Below, one piece after another: positions 54,856-62,775 of a DNA stretch of 64,000 nt. Source of the stretch: DASXVX01 sp036504075 (GTDB lineage Bacteria; Bacillota; Sulfobacillia; Symbiobacteriales; Symbiobacteriaceae). Every line of letters begins with the position of its first letter. Positions within the stretch are counted from its first letter, which is position 1. Made by a program: the position numbers and the translations under genes. The DNA lies in contig DASXVX010000016.1 in assembly GCA_036504075.1 (NCBI GenBank), forward strand, positions 1-64,000, in the 5' to 3' direction. The notes below the pieces were generated by a model, which ran no database searches, was not told the DNA's origin, and saw only the letters and a list, made by a program, of their open reading frames with translations.

Positions 54856-55919
54856 GCCGGCGGACGGCATACATTCTGAGCTACCTGGCGCTGACAGTGG
54901 CCATTGCCGCCGGGTTGATGACCATCACGCCGCGCTTCCGTCCCGGCGCACCGCAAGCCTCACCGTCGCCCTCGGGTACCGCCGAGCCGGCGGCGCCCCC
55001 GCCGTCCCCCAAAGCCACGGTTGAGTTCGGCCAGCAGCCCCTGGAACCGCAAATGGTCGACGGCGTTCCGACTTACGACTTGGTCCTGCAGAAAGTCCAG
55101 TGGGACACCGGCGGCGGTTCCTGGAAAGAGGCCTACACGGTAAACGGCATGGTACCGGGTCCGCTGCTGCGGGTGGTGGAGGGCCAGCGAACCCGCTTCC
55201 GGGTCAAAAACCAGTTGGACGAGCCCTCGAGCCTGCACTGGCACGGCATCATCCTGCCACCGGAGCAGGATGGCGTGGCGATGCTGACCCAGGACCCGAT
55301 CGAACCCGGGGAGACCTTCACGTACGACTACACCCCCGGCCCGCCCGGCACCCACTGGTACCACAGCCACTTCAACGGAGCCAAGCAGGTGACCATGGGC
55401 CTCTTCGGCCCGCTGATCGTGGTGCCGAAAGACGGCACCCATCCGACCCATCCGAACCAGTACGACGTGGACCATGTGGTCATGGTCACCGACACCGGAC
55501 TGGGATTGACGCTCTCCGGCAAGTCCTTCCCGTACACCCTGCCCATGAAAATCGAAAAAGGGCAGCGAGTGCTGATTCGGCTGATCAACGCCGGCGTCGG
55601 CAACCACCCGATGCACCTGCATGGCCACGACTTCAGAGTCGTGGCGAAGGACGGCAATGCCATCGCCCAGCCAATGGTCTGGAACACGGTGGACATCGCG
55701 CCAGGCGAGACATACGACATGGCCTTCACGGCCAGCAACCCGGGTTCCTGGCTCTTCCACTGCCACATTCTGCCGCACGCCGAGGGGCCGGACGGCATGT
55801 TCGGCCTGACGAACCTGCTGGAGTACAAGGGCTTTGAGCCGGACCCGGCCAAACTGCACATGCACGGGACGCCCACGCCGAACCGGCTGCCGGGCACGCC
55901 GGGAAAACACGAGCATTAG
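54852..55919 (+). CDS. Two-domain multicopper oxidase
   Basis: This 355-residue cupredoxin-type oxidase has an N-terminal membrane or signal segment (YILSYLALTVAIAAGL) and a Pro/Ala/Ser-rich linker. The copper motifs are HWHG (129-132), HWYHSH (168-173), HPMHLHGH (252-259) and HCHILPHAEGPDGM (303-316). The last gives the type 1 copper Cys, His and Met ligands. Two cupredoxin domains rather than three indicate the small-laccase/nitrite-reductase-like class, which acts as a trimer. It would oxidise phenols, metals or copper(I) outside the cell. Confidence 0.95.
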   Translation: MSRRTAYILSYLALTVAIAAGLMTITPRFRPGAPQASPSPSGTAEPAAPPPSPKATVEFGQQPLEPQMVDGVPTYDLVLQKVQWDTGGGSWKEAYTVNGMVPGPLLRVVEGQRTRFRVKNQLDEPSSLHWHGIILPPEQDGVAMLTQDPIEPGETFTYDYTPGPPGTHWYHSHFNGAKQVTMGLFGPLIVVPKDGTHPTHPNQYDVDHVVMVTDTGLGLTLSGKSFPYTLPMKIEKGQRVLIRLINAGVGNHPMHLHGHDFRVVAKDGNAIAQPMVWNTVDIAPGETYDMAFTASNPGSWLFHCHILPHAEGPDGMFGLTNLLEYKGFEPDPAKLHMHGTPTPNRLPGTPGKHEH

Positions 55920-55923
55920 CGCA

Positions 55924-55956
55924 AAGCGGGCGACCCCCTTGGAAGGTCGCCCGCTT
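55924..55956 (+). terminator. Terminator after multicopper oxidase
   Basis: AAGCGGGCGACC (55924-55935) pairs with GGTCGCCCGCTT (55945-55956), followed by CTTA. It is shared with the convergent thiT. Confidence 0.85.
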
Positions 55957-55965
55957 CTTAGTTGC

Positions 55966-56526
55966 CTATGCGCTGTGCCTTTGCGTCCCCAACGTCGTCG
56001 GAATCGCCTTCTTGAGCACGGGCAGCAGAATCACCATGAGCACCGCCGTCACGACCAGTTCGGGCAGCATGTAGCTGCCGTTATAGATCGCCGAGTAAAC
56101 CCAGACGTTCTGCCCGGCCGGGGCATACGTCCCGAAAAAGACGACGCCGGAGACCAGATGGGCCAGGAAACGGCCGACCAGGGCCAGGGAGCCCAGCAGG
56201 GCCGCCGTCTGGTCCAACTTGGCCTTCACCAGGCCCGCCAGGCCCAGGAGGCCGAAAGCAATCGGATAATCGATCAGGAACTGCACGGGCGTGTAAAAGC
56301 CCGACGGCACGATGGCAATCCGGACGAACGAGAGCAGCACGCCGCCGATGATGCCCCAGACGGGACCCCGACGCAGAGCGAGCAGAATAATGGGGATCAT
56401 GCTGCCGGCCGAAATTTCGCCGCCCTGGGGCATTTTGAGGATGATGATAAACGACAGCACAGCAGCCAGTGCGACCATAATCGCAGTCTCAACCAGGGTC
56501 GGCAACACGGAACGGTTCTGATTCAT
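55966..56526 (-). CDS. thiT: Thiamine ECF transporter substrate-binding subunit ThiT
   Basis: This 186-residue membrane protein has about six hydrophobic helices and the ThiT signatures MPQGGEISAGSMIPIILLAL and YNGSYMLPELVV. It is the substrate-binding S component of an energy-coupling-factor importer for thiamine and needs the shared EcfA/A'/T module, which is not in this window. The ATG at 56526 has GGAGGAGG seven bases upstream. A TPP riboswitch and an intrinsic terminator precede it, so expression should fall when thiamine pyrophosphate is abundant. The riboswitch independently confirms the substrate. Confidence 0.95.
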   Translation of the reverse strand: MNQNRSVLPTLVETAIMVALAAVLSFIIILKMPQGGEISAGSMIPIILLALRRGPVWGIIGGVLLSFVRIAIVPSGFYTPVQFLIDYPIAFGLLGLAGLVKAKLDQTAALLGSLALVGRFLAHLVSGVVFFGTYAPAGQNVWVYSAIYNGSYMLPELVVTAVLMVILLPVLKKAIPTTLGTQRHSA

Positions 56527-56561
56527 GCGGAAGCCTCCTCCAGTGGATTCGCACCCAAACG

Positions 56562-56594
56562 AAAAGCACCACAGGCCCGGAGGGGCTGCGGTGC
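56562..56594 (-). terminator. Riboswitch-controlled terminator of thiT
   Basis: On the minus strand, GCACCGCAG (56594-56586) pairs with CTGTGGTGC (56574-56566), with one G-U pair, and TTTT follows. It lies between the TPP aptamer and the thiT ribosome site. It is the likely expression platform. Confidence 0.8.
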
Positions 56595-56614
56595 CTGAGA
56601 GGTCTTCCGCGAGC

Positions 56615-56704
56615 CGCGCTTCCCTCCGCCGGTATTACCCGGATCAGGTTTATAGGGTCCCGGGATTTCGCTCCCGGTTCTCAGCCGTTGGCCACGGCTC
56701 CCCT
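56615..56704 (-). ncRNA. TPP riboswitch (THI element)
   Basis: Read on the minus strand, the element begins GGGGAGCC and has the pyrimidine-sensing GGCTGAGA. It continues with ACCTGATCCGGGTAATACC and GCGGAGGGA, all hallmarks of the TPP aptamer. An extended P3 hairpin (CCGGGAGCGAAATCCCGG) lies inside. It precedes thiT. Confidence 0.95.
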
Positions 56705-56741
56705 AGCGGTAGTGCCCAAACAATTTGAATACGTTGTCCGC

Positions 56742-56772
56742 ATTATACGTTTGGCTTTCGGAGTTTATGCAA
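56742..56772 (-). promoter_or_regulatory. Candidate promoter of the riboswitch-thiT transcript
   Basis: On the minus strand, TTGCAT (56772-56767) and TATAAT (56747-56742) lie 19 bases apart, about 40 bases before the aptamer. The -10 is perfect and the spacing is long. Confidence 0.45.
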
Positions 56773-56855
56773 CTGGGAGCATACGGTGCCGCGGCCGGTG
56801 GCATGGTAAATGGCGAGGAGCACATTCGCAGAGAGACGCAGAAAGGAGCAATCCG

Positions 56856-57536
56856 ATGGGCAGACGCATCGCCTCTGGGTTTCTGCTTGTGGTCATCCTG
56901 GTGGCAGTGGCCTTTCCCTGGGCAGCCATGGCGGCCCCACGCCCCACCCTCTACTGGGGACGGTCCGGGCCGAACGTCCGGCTGGCGCAGCAGCGGCTTC
57001 AGGCCTGGGGCTACTACCGCGGGCGGGTCGACGGTGTCTACGGGGCGAACATGTACGCCGCCGTCACCTGGTTCCAGCGCGCCAACGGCCTCACCGCCGA
57101 CGGCGTGGTCGGCCCAGCCACCTGGACCGCCCTGGGCGAGTGGTCGGGCGGCGGGGCAGGGCCCGGCGGACGGGGCGTAACCCGCCACGACGACGTCCAG
57201 CTGCTGGCCCAGGTCGTCTCCGCAGAAGCGCGGGGCGAGCCCTACGAAGGACAGGTGGCCGTTGCCGCCGTCCTGCTGAACCGGATGCGGGACCCCCGCT
57301 TCCCGGGGACGCTGGCAGGGGTCGTCTACCAGGAGGCGGCCTTCGAATCCGTCGCCAACGGCGCCATCTACCAGAACCCGACCCGCAATGCCACCCGGGC
57401 CGCCCGGGACGCTCTGAACGGCTGGGACCCCTCCGGTGGGGCCGTCTTCTTCTGGAACCCGAGCAAGCCGGTCAGCCCCTGGATCTGGTCCCGCCAGATC
57501 ATTCGCCGGATCGGCAATCACGTCTTCGCAAGATAG
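56856..57536 (+). CDS. sleB: Spore cortex-lytic enzyme SleB
   Basis: This 226-residue exported hydrolase degrades spore cortex peptidoglycan during germination. A signal peptide (FLLVVILVAVAFPWAAMAA) is followed by a peptidoglycan-binding domain (about 30-95; VRLAQQRLQAWGYYRGRVDG) and a Hydrolase_2 lytic domain with catalytic glutamate in VVSAEARGEPYEGQV. AVAAVLLNRMRDPRFPGT and the C-terminal HVFAR agree with SleB. The ATG at 56856 has AAAGGAG seven bases upstream; an earlier in-frame ATG lacks support. It is followed by ypeB, its usual partner. Confidence 0.95.
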   Translation: MGRRIASGFLLVVILVAVAFPWAAMAAPRPTLYWGRSGPNVRLAQQRLQAWGYYRGRVDGVYGANMYAAVTWFQRANGLTADGVVGPATWTALGEWSGGGAGPGGRGVTRHDDVQLLAQVVSAEARGEPYEGQVAVAAVLLNRMRDPRFPGTLAGVVYQEAAFESVANGAIYQNPTRNATRAARDALNGWDPSGGAVFFWNPSKPVSPWIWSRQIIRRIGNHVFAR

Positions 57537-57546
57537 GGGGAGAACC

Positions 57547-58956
57547 GTGCGCAGAATCGGGTATTGGGCGCCCATCGGAACCCTGGCTGCCCTGGTTCTG
57601 GCCCTGTGGGGCGTATGGACCTGGCGGCTGGGCATCGCCAACCGCGACCTGGCGCTGGCCCTGGAGGCAGAGCGGCAGCGCAACTTTTCCGACATGGCCT
57701 ACCACGTGGAGCAGATCCAGAGTCTGCTGGGGAAAGGGCTGGTCACCGCTACCGCCCCGCAGAACATGCGCTACATGAGCGACGTCCACCTGCACGCCTC
57801 CGCGGCGGCCACCAACTTTAACACCCTGCCCCTGCCGGCTGCGCTTCAGGCGTCCACCGGCAAATTCCTCCAGCAAACCGGCGACTTCGCCGTGTCGCTG
57901 CTGCGGAACGAGGCGGCCGGCCGGGAGATGGACGGGCGGGCCCGCACCGAACTGACCCGGCTGCGGAAAGAGTCGGCGGACCTCGCCGTCCAGTTGCAGA
58001 CCATTAGCGGACAGTACAGCCGCGGCGGCTTCCGCTGGAACCCGCCGCTCCGATTGAGCTGGGCCTCCCTCTGGCGTCGCCCGCCAGTCCCGGGGAAGCC
58101 CGCCACCGGCGCCCAGTCGCCGAAGAGCATGGTCGCCGGCGGCTGGGACCAGGTCGGCGCCTCCATGGAGAAACTGCCGGTGATGCTGTATGACGGGCCG
58201 TTCTCGGACGGCACTGCCAAACGGGCACCCGCCATGACCGGCCCGCCGGTGGCGCAGTCAGAGGCCGCCCCCCGGCTTCAGGCCTTCGTGCCCGGGGCCG
58301 CCGGGTACCGCACCGTGGGCATCGTGGAGGTGGCCGGCAACCTGCCCGCTTACTCCTTCCAGTTGGCGCCCGCCACGGCCCCGGCCGGTGGCAACACCTA
58401 CACGGCCGTGGCCGACATTGCCAAGAATGGCGGTTACCTGGTGCAGTTCATGAACAGCCGGGTTACCGGCCGGCCGGCCGTTGACCTGAACCGGGCCCGT
58501 CAGGTGGGCCAGGCCTACCTGACGTCCATTGGGTACGGGTCCATGGTCCCGACCTACGGCCAGGCGGACGATGGGGAGGCAACGATCGCATACGCCTACA
58601 ATGACAATGGTGTCGTGGTCTACCCGGACCAAATCAAAGTGAAAGTCGCCCTCGATAACGGCGAAATCCTGGGGGTAGACGCACGGCAGTTCCTCATGTC
58701 CCACCATACTCGCGCCACTTTGCAGCCGGTCATTACCGCCGACGAGGCCCAGGAGAAGCTCTACCCGGCACTCCAGGTCCAGCGGCGCCAACTGGCCCTG
58801 ATTCCGAACCAGGCCGGCACCGGCGAAATCCTCGCCTGGGAGTTCCTCACCACTTTCGGCAACGAGACCTATCTGGTCTACATCAACGCCAATACCGGCG
58901 CGGAAGAGCAGGTGCTCCAGCAAATTCAATCCGACGGTGGGACTTTTGCGCTCTGA
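57547..58956 (+). CDS. ypeB: Germination protein YpeB
   Basis: This 469-residue protein is required for SleB assembly and stability in spores. It has an N-terminal membrane anchor (about 9-25, IGTLAALVLALWGVWTW) and a helical region (NRDLALALEAERQRNFSDMA). Extracellular PepSY-like domains follow at the C-terminus (about 300-460; VDLNRARQVGQAYLTSIGYG, ITADEAQEKLYPALQVQ). The start is GTG at 57547 with GGGGGAG four bases upstream, ten bases after the sleB stop. The sleB-ypeB order is as in Bacillus, and forespore expression is expected. Confidence 0.93.
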   Translation: MRRIGYWAPIGTLAALVLALWGVWTWRLGIANRDLALALEAERQRNFSDMAYHVEQIQSLLGKGLVTATAPQNMRYMSDVHLHASAAATNFNTLPLPAALQASTGKFLQQTGDFAVSLLRNEAAGREMDGRARTELTRLRKESADLAVQLQTISGQYSRGGFRWNPPLRLSWASLWRRPPVPGKPATGAQSPKSMVAGGWDQVGASMEKLPVMLYDGPFSDGTAKRAPAMTGPPVAQSEAAPRLQAFVPGAAGYRTVGIVEVAGNLPAYSFQLAPATAPAGGNTYTAVADIAKNGGYLVQFMNSRVTGRPAVDLNRARQVGQAYLTSIGYGSMVPTYGQADDGEATIAYAYNDNGVVVYPDQIKVKVALDNGEILGVDARQFLMSHHTRATLQPVITADEAQEKLYPALQVQRRQLALIPNQAGTGEILAWEFLTTFGNETYLVYINANTGAEEQVLQQIQSDGGTFAL

Positions 58957-58988
58957 GCAATCGGAGCGTACCCCCGGACAAAACACGA

Positions 58989-59010
58989 ACGGCCGCCTTC
59001 AGGCGGCCGT
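58989..59010 (+). terminator. Terminator of sleB-ypeB
   Basis: ACGGCCGCCT (58989-58998) pairs with AGGCGGCCGT (59001-59010), followed by CTTG. Confidence 0.75.
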
Positions 59011-59147
59011 CTTGCTGCAACCCGGCGGCACCGACTGTCGCGAGGCGAAGTCTGGCGCCCGTCCCAAAAACCGCGGCATCCGCTTCGAGTCGCCGCCGCC
59101 ACCTTGACCAGGGCTGCTAAATCATATGGGCGAAAACCAGAAAAGCG

Positions 59148-59375
59148 TTACCGTCCCCCGCTCTTCTGCGTGGCACCGTGCAGGCCCGACTCATACTGCC
59201 GGACCCGCTCCGGGGTCAAGCCGTGGGCGCCGAGGTTGTTCGGGTCCAGGCCGATCTCGCCCGCAACTTCCACAGCGAACCGCTTCGGATCGAGGCCCTT
59301 GAAGCCGAAACTGCCGGCGCTCTCTCCCGCTTTCGTGGACCGCGCCGCGGTGGTGCCGCCCGTCTCGCCGATCAT
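59148..59375 (-). CDS. Small SASP-like protein (uncertain)
   Basis: This 75-residue protein contains DPKRFAVEVAGEIGLDPNNL, which recalls the germination-protease site region of alpha/beta SASPs (K-x-E-x-A-x-E-hG). The second SASP hallmark, NGSVGG-x-hhK, is absent, and the chain ends HGATQKSGGR. It may be a diverged spore protein; its location after sleB-ypeB fits, but this is inference. The ATG at 59375 has GGAGGTGA eight bases upstream, so translation is well supported. It is a single gene on the minus strand. Confidence 0.7.
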   Translation of the reverse strand: MIGETGGTTAARSTKAGESAGSFGFKGLDPKRFAVEVAGEIGLDPNNLGAHGLTPERVRQYESGLHGATQKSGGR

Positions 59376-59451
59376 GCTCCGTTCACCTCCCGCTGCGTTA
59401 TGTCAATAGTCTCCCCGCAGTGGGCGGCTCTATGAGCACAGTTTGAGCGAA

Positions 59452-59886
59452 CTAAGGCTGGCGGGACCGGCGGTTGCGCATTTTATCCAACGTGACGCGG
59501 GCGGTCTGCCCCAGCAGGATGCCGGGAATCGCCCGTATCAACCCTTCGATCAGCAAGTGATAGGCGCCGGGTCCCACAAAATACAAGATGATCCCGTTGA
59601 TTGCACCGATGACCGACGACCAGAACGCGTTGAGATGGCCGACGGTAATCGCCAACAAGGGCACCAGAATCAGGCCGAGAACCAAAAAGGCGACGGAGTA
59701 GCGGCTCCGCAGGCGGGTTTGGCGCACCACTTCGGCGGGAGCAATCGCGTGGTCGCCGGCGTGGGGGGCAGCAGATTCGCGCGCCCGCACTGCCATCCGG
59801 AGGGCTTTTACGTCGGACCGCAGTTGCCGGTTTTCCAACTGCAGCTCCTTCAGTGCCTGCTCCACTTTGGCCAGTCGATCTTCCAC
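59452..59886 (-). CDS. Coiled-coil protein with two membrane helices
   Basis: This 144-residue protein begins with a heptad-rich segment (EDRLAKVEQALKELQLENRQ). Two hydrophobic helices follow (about 70-92, YSVAFLVLGLILVPLLAITV; 94-115, FWSSVIGAINGIILYFVGPG), and it ends with a basic tail (KMRNRRSRQP). GTG at 59886 was chosen because AAGGGGGAG lies four to five bases upstream; the ATG at 59907 has no comparable site. Unknown family; it may organise other membrane proteins through its coiled coil. The palindromic repeat at 59980 lies just upstream. Confidence 0.75.
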   Translation of the reverse strand: MEDRLAKVEQALKELQLENRQLRSDVKALRMAVRARESAAPHAGDHAIAPAEVVRQTRLRSRYSVAFLVLGLILVPLLAITVGHLNAFWSSVIGAINGIILYFVGPGAYHLLIEGLIRAIPGILLGQTARVTLDKMRNRRSRQP

Positions 59887-59979
59887 GCTACTCCCCCTTC
59901 CAAGCATACGATTCCGACTTCCGGTTTGAATCACAAAACAATTCACGATACAATTCACGTCAACCAGGCAGATTCCTTC

Positions 59980-60004
59980 TCGCGACTGACGGAGTCAGTC
60001 GCGA
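59980..60004. repeat. Palindromic repeat (REP-like), copy 4
   Basis: An 11-bp perfect stem (TCGCGACTGAC, loop GGA, complement) has the same core as the copies at 30267-30293 and 6629-6688. On the minus strand it directly follows the T-run of the kinase-like gene terminator. Confidence 0.88.
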
Positions 60005-60013
60005 AAAAGGAAT

Positions 60014-60037
60014 ACCCGGCGGTGGCGTCCGCCGGGT
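60014..60037 (-). terminator. Terminator of the histidine-kinase-like gene
   Basis: ACCCGGCGG (60014-60022) pairs with CCGCCGGGT (60029-60037). On the minus strand, TTCCTTTTT follows. The gene stop lies at the hairpin base. Confidence 0.85.
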
Positions 60038-60939
60038 CAGAGCAGCGTTCTTAACTGTTCGGGCAGCAACACGGTCAGCGTAACAATGGTGCCCGCCCCG
60101 GGTGCGCTCTCCACCTGCAGTAGGCCCCGGGCAGCCTCGGCCCGGACCCGCATCTGCCAGAATCCCTGTCGCGCCACCGGACAGGACCCGGCCGGTTCGA
60201 AACCCTTGCCATCGTCGGCGATGCTTACCACCAGCCGCCCGTTCGCCGCCGCCGCCCGCAGGGCGAGCCGGGAAGCACCGGCGTGGCGGACAGCGTTGGT
60301 GAGGGCTTCCCGCACTACGTACAGCACATGGGCCGCGGCAGCAGGGGTGAGTTGCCCCCGAATCGACTCGTCAACCCGAGATTCCACGGTGAGCCGCGAC
60401 GAGTCCCGGACGGCCGTCGCCAATCGCTCAAGCCCCTGCTTCAGGTCGTTGCCGTCGAGCGGCCCCGACCCCAGCGGCGAGCGTTCGCCCCGCGCCTCTC
60501 GCAGGGCCAGGTTGAGCTTATCCAGCGCCCTGTCCAGCAGCACCTGCAGCGCCGGTTGTGCTCCGGCGATTTCGGCGCAAAGAGCCAGGTCCGAAGCCGC
60601 CCCTTGCATGGCCTCCAGCAGCACGTCCCGCCGGTGGCCGCGCTCCGCTTCCCGCTCCTCCAGCCAGGCCAGGTGCCGGGCCACCCAGCTCGGGTCGATC
60701 GCTCCCCGCTCGCCTGGCGCCGAGTCTGGCCTCGCTGGGTTCGGCACCGATTCCGTGACCGGCACCGATTCCGTCCCTCCGGCCTGTTCCGGCCCGTCCG
60801 TCTGGAGTCCCTCCCGGGTCCGCCCGGCCGCCAGGCGCCGGCTCACGATCCCCGCCAGCACCGCTGCACCGCTTCCCCACAGCCACTCGAAGCCCGGCAC
60901 GGGACCGCCACCCCCCGCTAGCGTTTTCAGTGTTATCAT
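60037..60939 (-). CDS. NarL-type histidine-kinase-like ATPase lacking the phosphoacceptor His
   Basis: This predicted 300-residue protein has a short hydrophobic N-terminal segment (LWGSGAAVLAGIVSRRL), a polar linker and a helical dimerisation-like region (about 110-175). A complete GHKL ATP-binding domain follows, with N-box VVREALTNAVRHAG, G1 SIADDGKGFEP and G2-region GFWQMRVRAEAARG. In the dimer helix, where NarL/DegS kinases have RELHD, the sequence reads HRRDVLLEAMQGAASDLAL, so the usual His-Asp pair is missing. It may be a phosphatase-only or pseudokinase regulator. No response regulator is adjacent. ATG 60939 has a weak site; an upstream in-frame ATG at 61023 is possible. Confidence 0.8.
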   Translation of the reverse strand: MITLKTLAGGGGPVPGFEWLWGSGAAVLAGIVSRRLAAGRTREGLQTDGPEQAGGTESVPVTESVPNPARPDSAPGERGAIDPSWVARHLAWLEEREAERGHRRDVLLEAMQGAASDLALCAEIAGAQPALQVLLDRALDKLNLALREARGERSPLGSGPLDGNDLKQGLERLATAVRDSSRLTVESRVDESIRGQLTPAAAAHVLYVVREALTNAVRHAGASRLALRAAAANGRLVVSIADDGKGFEPAGSCPVARQGFWQMRVRAEAARGLLQVESAPGAGTIVTLTVLLPEQLRTLL

Positions 60940-61075
60940 TCTAACCTGCGGCGGGGTAGTCCCGGTATTGGGCGCGGATGGGGGACCGACTAGGGCTCCC
61001 GCTGTAGGAACCCTGGTCGGCAAAATTCATTGCCGATTGAATCGAACAATCAGCGCATGTTTCTCGTATTGAATT

Positions 61076-61231
61076 TTAGGTTACCTTGGTCCACTTGGTT
61101 TCTTTGCCGGTTTTGGGACACGTAATGAAGCATTCCGCTTCGTCGAAGTATTGCCTGGCGCCAGCCTCCGAAACATAAGTGCCCCGGTCCTTACATTGTT
61201 CACCGGTGCATCCGCACGGTTGTTCAGACAC
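61076..61231 (-). CDS. Small cysteine-rich (zinc-ribbon-like) protein
   Basis: This 51-residue protein contains PCGCTGEQCKDRG and ECFITCPKTGKETKW, giving two cysteine clusters that could bind one zinc or iron ion, like a rubredoxin or zinc-ribbon knuckle pair. The GTG at 61231 was chosen because GGGAGGTGAG lies about six bases upstream; a much longer open frame upstream is not supported. Function unknown. It is divergent from the ECF sigma factor gene, and the AT-rich interval between them probably contains both promoters. Confidence 0.75.
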   Translation of the reverse strand: MSEQPCGCTGEQCKDRGTYVSEAGARQYFDEAECFITCPKTGKETKWTKVT

Positions 61232-61419
61232 AACCCTCACCTCCCGTGCATAGTCTCTCCCGGCGCAGGGCAAATCAACACATCTTATACAAACACATAA
61301 CAAAAATCTTGTTTTCCGATAGCAAACCTTATTGACTCGGGGCAAACTCAGTGGTAAGTTTAGTTCAAGAAAACGAAGTTGCCTGCTACATAACCTTCCC
61401 GGTGGAAGGAGACCTGTTT

Positions 61420-62109
61420 ATGAAGGCTGACAGCACTGCTTACTCCGAAGTCCCGGTAGCCCGAATCCCGCCGGCCCGGCCGCATCCGATGGCCGTCCCT
61501 ACGGACGAGGAACTGGTGGCTGCTTATCTGAAGGGCAACAAGATTGCCTTTGAGGAAATCGTTCGCCGATACGAGGACCGGTTGTACCGGCTCTCTTTCA
61601 GAATGCTGGGCAACCATCACGATGCACTGGACGCCGTGCAGGAGATTCTCCTGAAGCTACTGGCGGCGCTGCCCAAGTTCCAGGGTCGCTCCCGCTTCGG
61701 AACCTGGCTCTACCGGCTGGCCGCGAACACGTGCCTGGACATCCGCCGCAAGCGGGGCCGCACGTCGGCGGAATCGCTGGAAGCCACCCTGGAGCACTCC
61801 CCGGCCACGAGCCTGGCCGTCCTCGACGACCGGCCCATGGATAATCCGGACCTGTTCGTCGAGCAGCAGTACCGGGAAAACCTGGTGCGGGCCGCGCTCT
61901 CCCAATTGCCGGAGACCCAGCGGCAACTTCTGACCCTGCGGGATCTGGAAGACCTGTCCAACAGCCAGGTCGCCGATATCCTCGGCATCGAAATCGGCGC
62001 CCTGAAGGCCCGGTTGCACAGGGCGCGGCAGGCGCTCAGACGGCAACTCGACATCGGCGTCGCCGTCCCCGGCTACGCCATCGCCACTTCGGCAGACATC
62101 GCGCTGTAA
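61420..62109 (+). CDS. ECF-type RNA polymerase sigma factor
   Basis: This 229-residue group IV sigma factor has a sigma-2 region (about 30-100; IAFEEIVRRYEDRLYRLSFR, DALDAVQEILLKLLAAL, GTWLYRLAANTCLDIRRKR) and a sigma-4 region (about 150-210; LPETQRQLLTLRDLEDLSNS, then ADILGIEIGALKARLHRARQ). A spacer of about 45 residues separates them. No anti-sigma gene is adjacent; the next gene encodes an HTH-cupin regulator. The ATG at 61420 has AAGGAGA seven bases upstream. The stress it responds to is not evident. Confidence 0.94.
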   Translation: MKADSTAYSEVPVARIPPARPHPMAVPTDEELVAAYLKGNKIAFEEIVRRYEDRLYRLSFRMLGNHHDALDAVQEILLKLLAALPKFQGRSRFGTWLYRLAANTCLDIRRKRGRTSAESLEATLEHSPATSLAVLDDRPMDNPDLFVEQQYRENLVRAALSQLPETQRQLLTLRDLEDLSNSQVADILGIEIGALKARLHRARQALRRQLDIGVAVPGYAIATSADIAL

Positions 62110-62143
62110 CTCAAGTTGCAGCGAGGAGAAATGGGGTAGCTGT

Positions 62144-62743
62144 ATGGCGCTGGGCCCCCGCATACGTCAGACTCGCACGCAAAAAGCTATCACCCTCCAG
62201 GAACTGTCCGAGCGAAGCGGACTTTCTAAAGGGTTCATCTGTCAACTGGAGAACGATAAAGCCTCGCCATCGCTCCAGGCACTGGAGAAACTGGCTCAGG
62301 CGCTGGGCGTCTCCATCGCCTACCTCTTTTTGACGCCGGAAGAAAAAATCCATGTGGTCCGGGAAGCCGAACGGCAGGAGTACCGCATGGGCAACGATGG
62401 CCCCCTGATTCAAATGCTCTCGGTCAAAGGCCGCAGCCTGAAAATGATGATCATGGAGATTCGGCCCGGCGGCGGCACCGGCGGCGACCACCACGCCCAC
62501 GACGGCGAGGAGTGCCACCTGGTGCTGGAAGGGACGGCACGCTACACCCAGGGCGACGAGTCTTTTCTGCTGAAAGGCGGGGACGCTCTGCACTGGAACG
62601 GCTTCATCCCGCACCGGATCGAGAACTGCGGCCAGAGTCCAACGAGAATTCTCTGCGTGACATCGGGAGCCATGGAAGATATGCTGGAATGCGCCGAATG
62701 CGAGGAGTACCTCGCGGGCGAAGGACTCTTAACTGAAGATTAA
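62144..62743 (+). CDS. XRE-family HTH-cupin transcriptional regulator
   Basis: This 199-residue regulator has an N-terminal XRE helix-turn-helix (about 5-60; ITLQELSERSGLSKGFICQL). The C-terminal cupin sensor (about 110-180) has GGDHHAHDGEECHLVLEG as metal-site motif 1 and GFIPHRIENCGQ as motif 2. A cysteine-rich tail (MLECAECEEYL) follows. Members sense small molecules such as polyamines or sulfur compounds. The ATG at 62144 follows the sigma factor by 34 bases, so they may be co-transcribed. It ends at a strong terminator. Confidence 0.92.
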   Translation: MALGPRIRQTRTQKAITLQELSERSGLSKGFICQLENDKASPSLQALEKLAQALGVSIAYLFLTPEEKIHVVREAERQEYRMGNDGPLIQMLSVKGRSLKMMIMEIRPGGGTGGDHHAHDGEECHLVLEGTARYTQGDESFLLKGGDALHWNGFIPHRIENCGQSPTRILCVTSGAMEDMLECAECEEYLAGEGLLTED

Positions 62744-62745
62744 CC

Positions 62746-62769
62746 AGCGGCGGGGACTACCCCGCCGCT
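62746..62769. terminator. Terminator between HTH-cupin and MotA-like genes
   Basis: AGCGGCGGGG (62746-62755) pairs with CCCCGCCGCT (62760-62769), loop ACTA, followed by TTCC. Almost the same hairpin recurs at 63631-63652. Confidence 0.85.
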
Positions 62770-62775
62770 TTCCTG

